21,984 bases of DNA from an uncultured Treponema sp. (GTDB lineage Bacteria; Spirochaetota; Spirochaetia; Treponematales; Treponemataceae): contig CALCRU010000074.1 in the NCBI GenBank assembly GCA_937894335.1, forward strand, positions 1 through 21,984, in the 5' to 3' direction. Positions 7,124 to 14,529 of the stretch are shown here, one piece after another. Below the pieces are notes generated by a model. The model was not told where the DNA came from. It did no database searches and saw only the letters and a program-made list of their open reading frames with translations. The position numbers and the translations under genes are program-made. Position 1 is the first letter of the stretch; each line of letters begins with the position of its first letter.

Positions 7124-8541
7124 TGAAAAAGTTTTTTCTTACGGCATTTTGCACGCTGATGACATTCTATGCCGTCAGCGCACAAAGCGACGATGATTTT
7201 TTCTTTGATGATGATTTGTTTGCAGATGATGTAACAGTCACCACTTCGGAAAATAGTTCTGGTTCAAGCGACTTAAGCCACGGCGTTATTTTTGAAAACG
7301 GAAGCGTAAAGTTAGGCGGTAACATAGACACGGCCCTTAAGCTGAATGTTCCCCTTTACGATCCAGACAATGACGGCAACACTTTGGGCGACAACATTTA
7401 CAATTCTACGGTAAGCCCTACCGCAGACGCCCAACTTTTTGTTGACGCAAGACCCACTCAAAACCTTAGGCTTTACACAAAGTTTGGTTGGAACTATCCA
7501 TACGAAGCATCATTTTCTGGTTCAGCCCTTACCGCAGCAATACTTAGTTCTGAAAACCCTGCACTTATAGGCATGCTAACACCAGGTGCAACCATTCCCG
7601 ACATTTCGTTAGGAACAAGTCGCCTCTACATCAAGGAACTCTTTACTGATTTTTCCATTGCAGACAGAGTCTTCTTTCGCTTTGGACAACACACAGTTTC
7701 TTGGGGAACAGGATACTTCTTCAGTCCTGTAAGTGACATGATTAACACTTCTTCCATAGATCCAGAAAATCCCACGGCACAGGTAAACGGCTCTCTAAAC
7801 CTTCGAGCACAAGTTGTTTTCCCCGGCTCAATGAACACGCTGTGGTTCTATGTAGTACCGAGTGCAAACTTTGATCAGTCAGGTCTTTCTTATGCAAGGG
7901 ACACCGCACTTGCTGCAAAAGGTGAATTTGTTTTTGGCGGATGGGAACTGGGCGCAGGCGCTCTCTACAAATATCAGTCGGCACCAAAAATTATGTTCAC
8001 TGCAAGCGGAAGCATCTTTAAAGGAAAAGTTGCTGTCTTTGGTGAATCTGTCTTCCAGTACGGAACAGCTCGCGAATGGGCGGCAGACGGAGACTCATGG
8101 GCAGACAAGACATTTGTAGCACAAGCAACAGTTGGCGCAAGTTACACCTGGAAGGATCCAAAAATTACCTTTATGGCCCAGTACATGTTTGACGGAAACT
8201 TTGACGACGACAAGTACACCACAAAAGGAAGCAACCTTGCTCTTACAGTAATGTTCCAAAAGGTAGGCATAGAAAAACTTTCAGCCTCACTTATGGGACT
8301 GTTTTACTTTGGAAAAGAAGATGTTTCTATGAACCAAGCAGATTCTAATTACATTGCTACACTTATGCAAAAGGGTTACAATGTTCTTCCAACTTCTGCA
8401 ATTGCCTCAGCCATGCTTTCTTGGTCACCTGCAAAAAACATTTCACTTTCTGGCGGACCTTATTTTGTGTGGCAGTCATTTAGCAAGGCTCCAACAGTAT
8501 CTTTCCAGTTAACAGCAAGTCTTGGCGGAGGAAGCTTCTAA
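7123..8541 (+). CDS. Putative outer-membrane beta-barrel protein of the LolA-like operon
   Basis: A 472-residue exported protein. Residues 1-20 form a signal peptide (MKKFF... ending AVSA). The mature N-terminus is strikingly acidic and aromatic (22-36, SDDDFFFDDDLFADD), followed by a Ser/Thr linker. The rest alternates polar and hydrophobic residues with many aromatic-girdle residues and Gly-rich turns, and ends in a terminal Phe (LGGGSF), typical of outer-membrane barrels recognised by BamA. No known porin family is confidently recognised; a relation to DUF1302-type barrels found beside LolA-like proteins elsewhere is possible. The start overlaps the previous stop (TAATG) and has AAGGA at 7110-7114, so it is translationally coupled to the LolA-like gene. 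It is probably the outer-membrane partner of the system. Confidence 0.75.
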   Translation: MKKFFLTAFCTLMTFYAVSAQSDDDFFFDDDLFADDVTVTTSENSSGSSDLSHGVIFENGSVKLGGNIDTALKLNVPLYDPDNDGNTLGDNIYNSTVSPTADAQLFVDARPTQNLRLYTKFGWNYPYEASFSGSALTAAILSSENPALIGMLTPGATIPDISLGTSRLYIKELFTDFSIADRVFFRFGQHTVSWGTGYFFSPVSDMINTSSIDPENPTAQVNGSLNLRAQVVFPGSMNTLWFYVVPSANFDQSGLSYARDTALAAKGEFVFGGWELGAGALYKYQSAPKIMFTASGSIFKGKVAVFGESVFQYGTAREWAADGDSWADKTFVAQATVGASYTWKDPKITFMAQYMFDGNFDDDKYTTKGSNLALTVMFQKVGIEKLSASLMGLFYFGKEDVSMNQADSNYIATLMQKGYNVLPTSAIASAMLSWSPAKNISLSGGPYFVWQSFSKAPTVSFQLTASLGGGSF

Positions 8542-8560
8542 AAAAAATCTGCCAATAAAA

Positions 8561-8601
8561 AAAGGGGCTGCATTTTAATAAAGTGCAGTCCCTTTCTTTT
8601 T
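8561..8601. terminator. Bidirectional intrinsic terminator
   Basis: A 16-bp stem (8561-8576 with 8580-8595, two G-U pairs) closed by a 3-nt loop is followed on the plus strand by CTTTTT (8596-8601). On the minus strand it is followed by a T-run, the complement of the A-run at about 8557-8563. It ends both the ABC/LolA-like operon and the convergent hemolysin III gene. Confidence 0.88.
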
Positions 8602-8614
8602 ATAAAAAATCAAA

Positions 8615-9475
8615 CTAGATAATGCTGAACACTGCAAAGAAATGCAGAATGCTTCCTGCAAGAACAAACACATGGAATATGCTGTGGGTCCACTTGTATT
8701 TTCTAAGCAGATAGAAAATGCATCCCACGCTGTAGGAAATTCCTCCACTTACAATAAATGCCATTGTCGCGTTACTAAGATTCATCTTGCACAATGAAAC
8801 TACTGCAAGGAAGAGCCAGCCCATAATCATATAAGTAAGCACAGAAAACATTCTAATTCTTGCGCCAAAAACTGCGTAGAGCGTGCAAAAAATTAAAGCC
8901 GCACCCCAAGCAAGTCCAAACACAACCCATCCGGATGCACCGCCAACTGTAAGGAGTGCAAAGGGAGTGTAGGTACTTGCAATTAGTATGTAAATGGAAC
9001 AGTGACTTAAAATCGAAAACACTTTTCTGGCACCGTAAGGTGTAAGTGCATGATACAATGTAGACAGCATGTACATAAGAAATAGGCTTGCACCAAAAAT
9101 GCTCATGACGCATACATACAGGGGGCGCATCGTTTCTGAAGCCTTAAAGCAGCACTGAACTATAAGAAGCACAAGAGCCGCAACACTAAGACCTGCTCCA
9201 ATTCCGTGGCTTATGGAATTAAACAGTTCTTCTCCTACAGTGTAAAGTCTTGGCTGATGGGCATTATATGCAATGCGGGCGTTTCTCTTCTGCAAGCGGT
9301 ATGCCTTACGCTGAGCCTTTTCATTCTGCCGTGAAAGTTTAAGAGCAGGATTTTCATCGTATTCAATTTTTATCTCGCGGATTTTTTCCTTCGCCTGAGC
9401 TTTTATGTTTTTTATTGCAGAGCGGCGCTTTGCCTTTAAAGATTTTCTGGTTACTTTTGCAGAAATATCAGCCAT
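8615..9475 (-). CDS. Hemolysin III / YqfA (PAQR family) membrane protein with basic N-terminal extension
   Basis: A 286-residue protein. Residues 77-286 form the seven-helix HlyIII domain of the CREST/PAQR superfamily, thought to be zinc-dependent membrane hydrolases or receptors. Visible landmarks are ISHGIGA (88-94), SxxxH at S138-H142, the block SIYILIASTYTPF (160-172), and the C-terminal HxxxH at H264-H268 in THSIFHVFVLAGS. The aspartate normally found in the LDHxxIY block is Ser157 here (LSHCSIY). Residues 1-75 are a strongly basic, probably helical extension absent from typical ~215-residue members. The start at 9475 has a GGAG six bases upstream. It stands alone, with its own promoter and the shared terminator at 8561-8601. 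The name hemolysin is historical and no haemolytic role is implied. Confidence 0.88.
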   Translation of the reverse strand: MADISAKVTRKSLKAKRRSAIKNIKAQAKEKIREIKIEYDENPALKLSRQNEKAQRKAYRLQKRNARIAYNAHQPRLYTVGEELFNSISHGIGAGLSVAALVLLIVQCCFKASETMRPLYVCVMSIFGASLFLMYMLSTLYHALTPYGARKVFSILSHCSIYILIASTYTPFALLTVGGASGWVVFGLAWGAALIFCTLYAVFGARIRMFSVLTYMIMGWLFLAVVSLCKMNLSNATMAFIVSGGISYSVGCIFYLLRKYKWTHSIFHVFVLAGSILHFFAVFSII

Positions 9476-9511
9476 AGGTTACTCCTTTACCTTTATAAGA
9501 CATATGGTAAA

Positions 9512-9540
9512 AGTATACATTATCTTTATCCATAAAACAA
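9512..9540 (-). promoter_or_regulatory. Promoter of the hemolysin III gene
   Basis: Minus-strand TATACT (9512-9517) lies 17 bp from TTGTTT (9535-9540). It is about 37 bp upstream of the start codon at 9475, leaving room for the GGAG ribosome site. The same hexamers and spacing occur upstream of dapA. Confidence 0.5.
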
Positions 9541-9546
9541 GGGCAG

Positions 9547-9576
9547 TTTACATTAGTTTGCAAAATACGCTATACT
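9547..9576 (+). promoter_or_regulatory. Promoter of ychJ, predicted leaderless transcript
   Basis: TTTACA (9547-9552) and TATACT (9571-9576) are separated by 18 bp, each a 5/6 consensus match. The start codon at 9586 is only 9 nt beyond the -10 box. The predicted start point is within about 3 nt of the ATG, and no Shine-Dalgarno sequence is present. Confidence 0.65.
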
Positions 9577-9585
9577 GAACACATT

Positions 9586-10089
9586 ATGAGCGAAACAACA
9601 GAACTTTGTCCATGCGGAAGCAAAAAGAAATTTTCAGAATGCTGCCAGCCTATTATTAAGGGAACGGCAAAAGCACAGTCGGCAGAATCACTTATGAGGG
9701 CCAGATACACGGCCTATGTAGTACACGACATTGACTTCATCATCAACACATGCGAAAAGAGCGAAGAGATTGCAGAAATTGACCGAAAGGCAACTGAAGA
9801 CTGGAGCCGCAACAGCACATGGCACGGTCTTAAAATTCTGCGCACCGAAAAGGGAACTGCGTCAGACGATGAAGGCATTGTAGAATTTGAAGCAACATAC
9901 AGCCAAAAGGGAATCCGCGACATACATCACGAAACAGCCGCCTTTAAAAAGGTAAACGGAGAATGGCTCTACAACACAGGAATGATAAAGCCCACAACCG
10001 TAGTTCGTGACACAAAAAAAATAGGTCGCAACGAACCCTGCCCCTGCGGAAGTGGAAAAAAATATAAGCAGTGCTGCGGCAAAAATTAA
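9586..10089 (+). CDS. ychJ: YchJ/UPF0225-family protein with two SEC-C motifs
   Basis: A 167-residue cytoplasmic protein. A SEC-C zinc-binding motif lies at each end: CPCGSKKKFSECC (residues 8-20) and CPCGSGKKYKQCC (about 152-164). Between them is the NTF2-like YchJ domain, with the family block SLMRARYTAYVVHDIDFI (35-52). This two-ended arrangement and length match YchJ-type proteins, whose exact role is unproven; SEC-C motifs in SecA bind zinc and contact ribosomes or SecB. The promoter at 9547-9576 places the start point nearly at the ATG, so the mRNA is probably leaderless. The gene is followed at 61 nt by rlmB, with two hairpins in the interval; one of them contains this gene's stop codon. 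Confidence 0.88.
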   Translation: MSETTELCPCGSKKKFSECCQPIIKGTAKAQSAESLMRARYTAYVVHDIDFIINTCEKSEEIAEIDRKATEDWSRNSTWHGLKILRTEKGTASDDEGIVEFEATYSQKGIRDIHHETAAFKKVNGEWLYNTGMIKPTTVVRDTKKIGRNEPCPCGSGKKYKQCCGKN

Positions 10090-10132
10090 AGCAGCACTGC
10101 TGTACAATGTTGCGCAAGCAACTTCCTTGTGC
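10067..10132 (+). promoter_or_regulatory. Tandem RNA hairpins between ychJ and rlmB
   Basis: Hairpin 1 has perfect 11-bp arms (10067-10077 and 10091-10101) with the ychJ stop codon in its 13-nt loop. Hairpin 2 has 7-bp arms, GCGCAAG (10112-10118) with CTTGTGC (10126-10132), including one G-U pair. Neither is followed by a T-run, so classical termination is unlikely. The second ends 18 nt before the rlmB start codon. A role in transcript processing or in controlling rlmB translation is inferred. Confidence 0.5.
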
Positions 10133-10150
10133 GGTAAGAATTAACAGGAA

Positions 10151-10918
10151 TTGAAACAGACTATTTACACAGGCTTTCATGCCGTAGAAGAAAAAATTAA
10201 AAAATCCTCAGGCGACAGGGCAAAAAATACTTGTAAACTGCTCTATGCCCATCCAGGTCCTCGTGTAAAGAAAATCCTAGAACTTGCAAGCAAGTCTGGC
10301 ATTCCCTGTACGGAAGTTTCAGAGGCCGAACTTAACAGACTTGTTTCCCAACTACCCAAAGAAATTCAGAACCACAGGGGAATAGTACTTACCGTTGAAG
10401 GCGAAAGCAATTCCCTTAACATGATAGACCTAACCCAGTGGCTAAACACAGAAAGGGAGCATGCAACAGTTGTTATGCTAGACAGCGTAACCGACCCCCA
10501 CAATGTAGGTGCAATCCTCCGTTCATGCGATCAGTTTGGTGTAGATCTTTTCATCATAGGACAAAGAAGAAGCGCATCAGATGTGCAGGACAATCAAATT
10601 ATAGCTAGGACAAGTGCAGGAGCAAGCACATCAGTTCCCTGTGCAGTAGTTACAAATCTTGTTAGGGCCGCCGAACAGCTTAAAGAAAAAGGCTTTTGGA
10701 TTTACGGAGCGGACGCAAGAGGTACGGCAACAAACAAAACATCCTTTGCAGAAAAGACATGCATCATCATGGGAAGCGAGGGAAGCGGAATCTCTAGGCT
10801 ACTTTCTGAACAGTGCGACACTTTTGTGGCAATCCCCACATGCGGAACTATAGACAGCCTTAATGTTTCTGTTGCCGCCGGCATACTCATGTACGAACGG
10901 CACAGACAAAGTTTGTAG
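10151..10918 (+). CDS. rlmB: TrmH/SpoU-family RNA 2'-O-methyltransferase, RlmB-like
   Basis: A 255-residue AdoMet-dependent ribose methyltransferase of the knotted SPOUT class, probably acting on 23S rRNA. The N-terminal substrate-binding domain begins with the RlmB-type block IYTGFHAVEE (5-14). The catalytic domain shows motif 1 DPHNVGAILRSC (115-126, with N118 and R124), motif 2 MGSEGSGIS (207-215) and motif 3 DSLNVSVAAG (235-244). The TTG at 10151 is the first possible start after an in-frame stop at 10142-10144, and the family block begins at once, so no later start fits. The nearest AGGA (10146-10149) lies only 1 nt before it, so initiation may be inefficient or unusual. The exact target nucleotide cannot be read from sequence. 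Confidence 0.85.
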   Translation: MKQTIYTGFHAVEEKIKKSSGDRAKNTCKLLYAHPGPRVKKILELASKSGIPCTEVSEAELNRLVSQLPKEIQNHRGIVLTVEGESNSLNMIDLTQWLNTEREHATVVMLDSVTDPHNVGAILRSCDQFGVDLFIIGQRRSASDVQDNQIIARTSAGASTSVPCAVVTNLVRAAEQLKEKGFWIYGADARGTATNKTSFAEKTCIIMGSEGSGISRLLSEQCDTFVAIPTCGTIDSLNVSVAAGILMYERHRQSL

Positions 10919-10936
10919 TAAAAAAAACGCACCCCC

Positions 10937-10965
10937 TTGCATACAGCGCCAAGTCTCGGTATTAT
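10937..10965 (+). promoter_or_regulatory. Promoter of ptsI, predicted leaderless transcript
   Basis: TTGCAT (10937-10942) and TATTAT (10960-10965) are separated by 17 bp. The ATG at 10976 is 10 nt after the -10 box, and no Shine-Dalgarno sequence is visible. The -35 box is weak (3/6). Confidence 0.5.
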
Positions 10966-10975
10966 ATAAGATAAC

Positions 10976-12652
10976 ATGAATGTTATTCTGGGCATTTCCG
11001 CAGCAAGCGGAATGGGTATTGGCAAGGCATTTGTATTACCCGAAGAAAAAGAGAGAATTATTCCGCAACATAGAATCCCCAAAGAAGATGTGGCAGAAGA
11101 ATGGAAGCGCTTTGACGACGCGGTAGAAATTGTCCAGAAGCAGATAAAGGAACACCTTGCCGAACTAGACCACGAAAACCTTCAGCGAGTTATTTTTGAA
11201 ACATACCAGCTCATGTTGGGAGACCCAGTTTTTATTGGCGAAGTAAAAGATGCCCTTGAGCAGGATCTGTACAACATTGAATACACTCTTGACCGAAAAG
11301 TAGAGGAATATGCTGAGCGCTTACGAAGCAGCGGCAACGACTACCTTGCAGAACGAAGCCACGACATAGAAGATGTGTTTGGCAAAGTTCAGGACGAACT
11401 TCTTAACTTTCATCCTTTTGACATAGAGCAGGTTCCCGATGGAGCAGTTATTGTTGCCCACGCCATGAAGACCAGCGACACAGTAATTCTTTCAAAAAGA
11501 AAAATAGCTGGACTTGCTCTTACCGAAGGTGGTGTTTCAAGCCATGTTGCCATTCTTGCAAAAAGTTACGGCATTCCGGCTGTTGTAGGACTTGCAAACA
11601 TTGCATCTCAGGTTTCTACAGGAGACGAACTGATTGTTGATGGAACTTTAGGAGAAGCAATTCTTCTTCCTGACGAAAAGACACTTTCCGACTACAGAGA
11701 AAAAATAAAATCCGAAGAGCAGTACCTAAAGACTCTCTTAAAATTCAAGAACAAGCCTGCACAGACAAACGACGGAACTCGATTTTATCTTTATGCAAAC
11801 ATAGGCACTCCAGAAGAAGCGCAGATTGCACTTGAACAGGGAGCAGACGGCATTGGTCTTTTCCGCACTGAATTTCTTTTCATGTCAAAAAATCAGGCAC
11901 CTGTAAGCGAAGAGACTCAGTTTCTTGCATACAAGCAGGTTCTTGAAACAATGGGAGACAGGCCTGTTACCATAAGAACGCTGGATGCAGGAGGCGACAA
12001 ACTTCTTTCTACAAAGGACATTCCCCAGCTTAACGAAAAAAATCCCCTTATGGGGCTTAGGGCAATAAGGCTTTCGCTTTTTTACCCTCAGATTCTTCGC
12101 ACTCAGTTAAGGGCCTTGTACAGGGCAAGCGTTTACGGCAACCTACGCATAATGCTTCCACTCATAACAGACCTTGCGCAAATAGACACAATCCGCGGAA
12201 TTGCACGGGGCGTCCAGATGAGTCTTAAAGAAGACAACATTCCTTTCCGCGAAGATGTTCCCATTGGCATTATGGTAGAAACAGCGGCAGCGGCACTTAC
12301 GGCAGATGTTCTTGCACCCCACAGCGACTTCTTTTCTTTAGGAACAAACGACCTTACCCAGTACACTCTTGGAGTTGACAGAGAAAATCCTGCAGTGGCT
12401 CCCCTTTACAACGAGTTCCATCTTGCAGTACTCCGCATGTTGCAGAACACAATCAACTGCGCAAAAAAAGAAGACATTCCAGTTTCTGTCTGCGGAGAAA
12501 TGGCTGGAAGAAAAGAAAGCGTAATCATACTTGCAGGAATGGGCGTACGCATGTTAAGCATGAGTCCCAAACAGATTCCCGTCATAAAGGAAACTCTGTC
12601 GCAGTTTACAATCACAGAATTAAAGAACATTTCTACACGCTCGCTGTTCTAA
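10976..12652 (+). CDS. ptsI: Phosphoenolpyruvate-protein phosphotransferase (PTS Enzyme I)
   Basis: Cytoplasmic Enzyme I, which autophosphorylates from PEP and passes the phosphate to HPr. At 558 residues it is close to the usual ~570. Visible are the N-terminal block ILGISAASGMGIGKA; the phospho-histidine H190 in GGVSSHVAILAKSYGIPAVVG; the PEP-binding signature around GLFRTEFLFM; the block TNDLTQYTLGVDREN; and catalytic C506 in VCGEMAG. All key residues appear present. No ptsH or sugar permease gene is adjacent, so it may serve a remote or regulatory phosphotransfer chain. The start at 10976 has no Shine-Dalgarno sequence and sits 10 nt after a -10 box. der follows after 21 nt, so the two are probably co-transcribed. 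Confidence 0.95.
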   Translation: MNVILGISAASGMGIGKAFVLPEEKERIIPQHRIPKEDVAEEWKRFDDAVEIVQKQIKEHLAELDHENLQRVIFETYQLMLGDPVFIGEVKDALEQDLYNIEYTLDRKVEEYAERLRSSGNDYLAERSHDIEDVFGKVQDELLNFHPFDIEQVPDGAVIVAHAMKTSDTVILSKRKIAGLALTEGGVSSHVAILAKSYGIPAVVGLANIASQVSTGDELIVDGTLGEAILLPDEKTLSDYREKIKSEEQYLKTLLKFKNKPAQTNDGTRFYLYANIGTPEEAQIALEQGADGIGLFRTEFLFMSKNQAPVSEETQFLAYKQVLETMGDRPVTIRTLDAGGDKLLSTKDIPQLNEKNPLMGLRAIRLSLFYPQILRTQLRALYRASVYGNLRIMLPLITDLAQIDTIRGIARGVQMSLKEDNIPFREDVPIGIMVETAAAALTADVLAPHSDFFSLGTNDLTQYTLGVDRENPAVAPLYNEFHLAVLRMLQNTINCAKKEDIPVSVCGEMAGRKESVIILAGMGVRMLSMSPKQIPVIKETLSQFTITELKNISTRSLF

Positions 12653-12673
12653 AACCGAAGCAAGGAATTCCCC

Positions 12674-14158
12674 ATGAAAAAAAAGAGCAAACCTGATTTT
12701 ACAAAACCAAAGCCTGTAAAAGTTGACATTGAAGAATCCGTAGTTAAGGAAATCAAAGGGGAAAAAACTCAGCAGTTCTATCCCGAAAAAACATACAACA
12801 ATCTTCCACTCATCGTAATTGCAGGCCGTCCTAATGTGGGAAAGTCAACCCTGTTCAATGCCATTACAAAAACTCACAGGGCCATAACCGACCCCACCCC
12901 CGGCGTTACCAGAGACCCCGTTGAAGGAACGGCATTTCTTGCAGGCAAACCAGTTCACCTTATGGATACTGGCGGATACAAACTTACTCGCGACTTAAAA
13001 TCTCGCGAATCAGAAATGGATGATTTGGTTGTAGCAAAGACTTTGGAAATGCTTAAAAAGGCCGACAAAATTCTTCTGCTTCTTGACGCAACCGAAATCA
13101 CTCCAGAAGACGAAGAGTTCGTACTAAGGCTCCGTCCTTATGGCGACAAGGTGATTGCAGCAGTAAACAAAACAGAAACTGCAAAGAGCGAATCCCTTGC
13201 ATGGCAGCACACTCAGTTTGGATTTAAGAATCTGCTCTTTATTTCTGCCGCAAGGGGAAACAATCTTGACGCACTTCAGGAAGCTCTTATAGAAGGACTG
13301 GACTTTAGCCGAGTAACAGAAGGAGAAGAAACTGACCGTCCCATAAGGATTGCAATTCTTGGAAAACCAAACACAGGAAAGTCAACTCTAAGCAATGCCC
13401 TTACTCACACAAAAGCTTCAATCGTAAGCGACTATGCTGGAACCACTCGGGATGTTGTTGAAGGCAGCTTTAGGTACAACGGCAGAGACATTCAGATTCT
13501 GGATACGGCAGGAATAAGGCGAAAGGCAAAGGTTCACGAAAACATAGAATACTATTCCGTAAACCGCGCCATAAAAACTCTTGACGAATGCGACATTACA
13601 TTTATCATGATTGATGCAAAGGAAGGTCTTGCCGAGCAGGATAAGAAAATTACTTCTCTTGCATTTGAACGAGGCCGAGGAGTAATCTTCGTGCTTAACA
13701 AATGGGACACCGTTGAAGACAAAAGCAACAAGGCATTTAAAGAAACAAAGACTTACATAAACGACATGTTTGGTCAGATGAAGTGGGCGCCTATTATTCC
13801 AATAAGTGCATTAAACTCAGACGGAATTAAAAACCTGATGAATACGGCACTTACAATTTACGAACAGCTTACGAGAAAAATAGAAACCTCGGCACTGAAC
13901 ATTGCCCTTCAGGACTGGCTTACACAGTATCCACCGCCTGCAACAAAGTCAATTCACTTTAAAGTCCGCTACATGACACAGACGGGCGTTAATCCTGTAA
14001 ACTTTCTTATCTTTGCAACCCGCCCCGACAATGTTCCTCAGACTTATGTTACCTATCTTAAAAACAGAATAAGGGAAGACCTTGGCTTTGACCAGATTCC
14101 CGTTCAGATTAAGATGAAGGCAAGCCGAGAAAAGTGGCAGGACAGAGAGGGAAAATAA
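12674..14158 (+). CDS. der: Ribosome assembly GTPase Der (EngA)
   Basis: Essential double-GTPase acting in 50S subunit maturation. A charged extension (about residues 1-45) precedes G-domain 1: P-loop GRPNVGKS (51-58), DTGG (98-101), and NKTE (165-168) in place of the usual NKxD. G-domain 2 has P-loop GKPNTGKS (230-237), TTRD, DTAG (277-280) and NKWD (342-345), followed by the C-terminal KH-like domain. At 494 residues it is longer than the ~440-460 norm because of the N-terminal tail. The start at 12674 has AAGGA at 12662-12666. The stop overlaps the MerR-type start (TAATG). Its position between rlmB/ptsI and an Rsm22-family gene fits a ribosome-maturation neighbourhood. Confidence 0.95.
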   Translation: MKKKSKPDFTKPKPVKVDIEESVVKEIKGEKTQQFYPEKTYNNLPLIVIAGRPNVGKSTLFNAITKTHRAITDPTPGVTRDPVEGTAFLAGKPVHLMDTGGYKLTRDLKSRESEMDDLVVAKTLEMLKKADKILLLLDATEITPEDEEFVLRLRPYGDKVIAAVNKTETAKSESLAWQHTQFGFKNLLFISAARGNNLDALQEALIEGLDFSRVTEGEETDRPIRIAILGKPNTGKSTLSNALTHTKASIVSDYAGTTRDVVEGSFRYNGRDIQILDTAGIRRKAKVHENIEYYSVNRAIKTLDECDITFIMIDAKEGLAEQDKKITSLAFERGRGVIFVLNKWDTVEDKSNKAFKETKTYINDMFGQMKWAPIIPISALNSDGIKNLMNTALTIYEQLTRKIETSALNIALQDWLTQYPPPATKSIHFKVRYMTQTGVNPVNFLIFATRPDNVPQTYVTYLKNRIREDLGFDQIPVQIKMKASREKWQDREGK

Positions 14159-14529
14159 TGGCGCAGTATTCTATTGGAGAAGTTGAACAGCTCACCGGAA
14201 TAAAGCCCTATGTACTGCGCTACTGGGAAGAAGTAATTCCCTGCTTTTCTCCCAAAAAAGATTCATCGGGAAGACGCATTTACACCCAGAGAGAAATAGA
14301 CATAATACTCCGCCTTAAATATCTTATCTACACCGAGCGCTATACAATAGACGGAGCAAGACAACAAATCATTCAGGAAACCGCCACAGCCGACGCAAAC
14401 GCCACGGCATTACAAGCACTGCACGAAATAAGAGCAGAACTGGGACAGATGTACCTTATGCTAAAGCGAAGCGGACAGAAAGCACAGGACGGGGAAAATG
14501 CAGGCAGCACAGAAACAAAATCAGAATGA
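14158..14529 (+). CDS. MerR-family transcriptional regulator (small)
   Basis: A 123-residue protein with an N-terminal MerR-type winged helix-turn-helix: YSIGEVEQLTGIKPYVLRYW (4-23), then the wing with SSGRRIYTQREID (37-49) and the YTIDGARQQI helix (about 66-75). A short helical tail (about 85-110) could form the dimer coiled coil, and the polar C-terminus has no metal-binding cysteines, so no metal or redox effector is indicated. The start at 14158 overlaps the der stop (TAATG) and has GAGGGA upstream; an in-frame ATG at 14134 lies within der and is less likely. Its last 32 nt overlap the next gene. The target is unknown. Confidence 0.87.
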   Translation: MAQYSIGEVEQLTGIKPYVLRYWEEVIPCFSPKKDSSGRRIYTQREIDIILRLKYLIYTERYTIDGARQQIIQETATADANATALQALHEIRAELGQMYLMLKRSGQKAQDGENAGSTETKSE

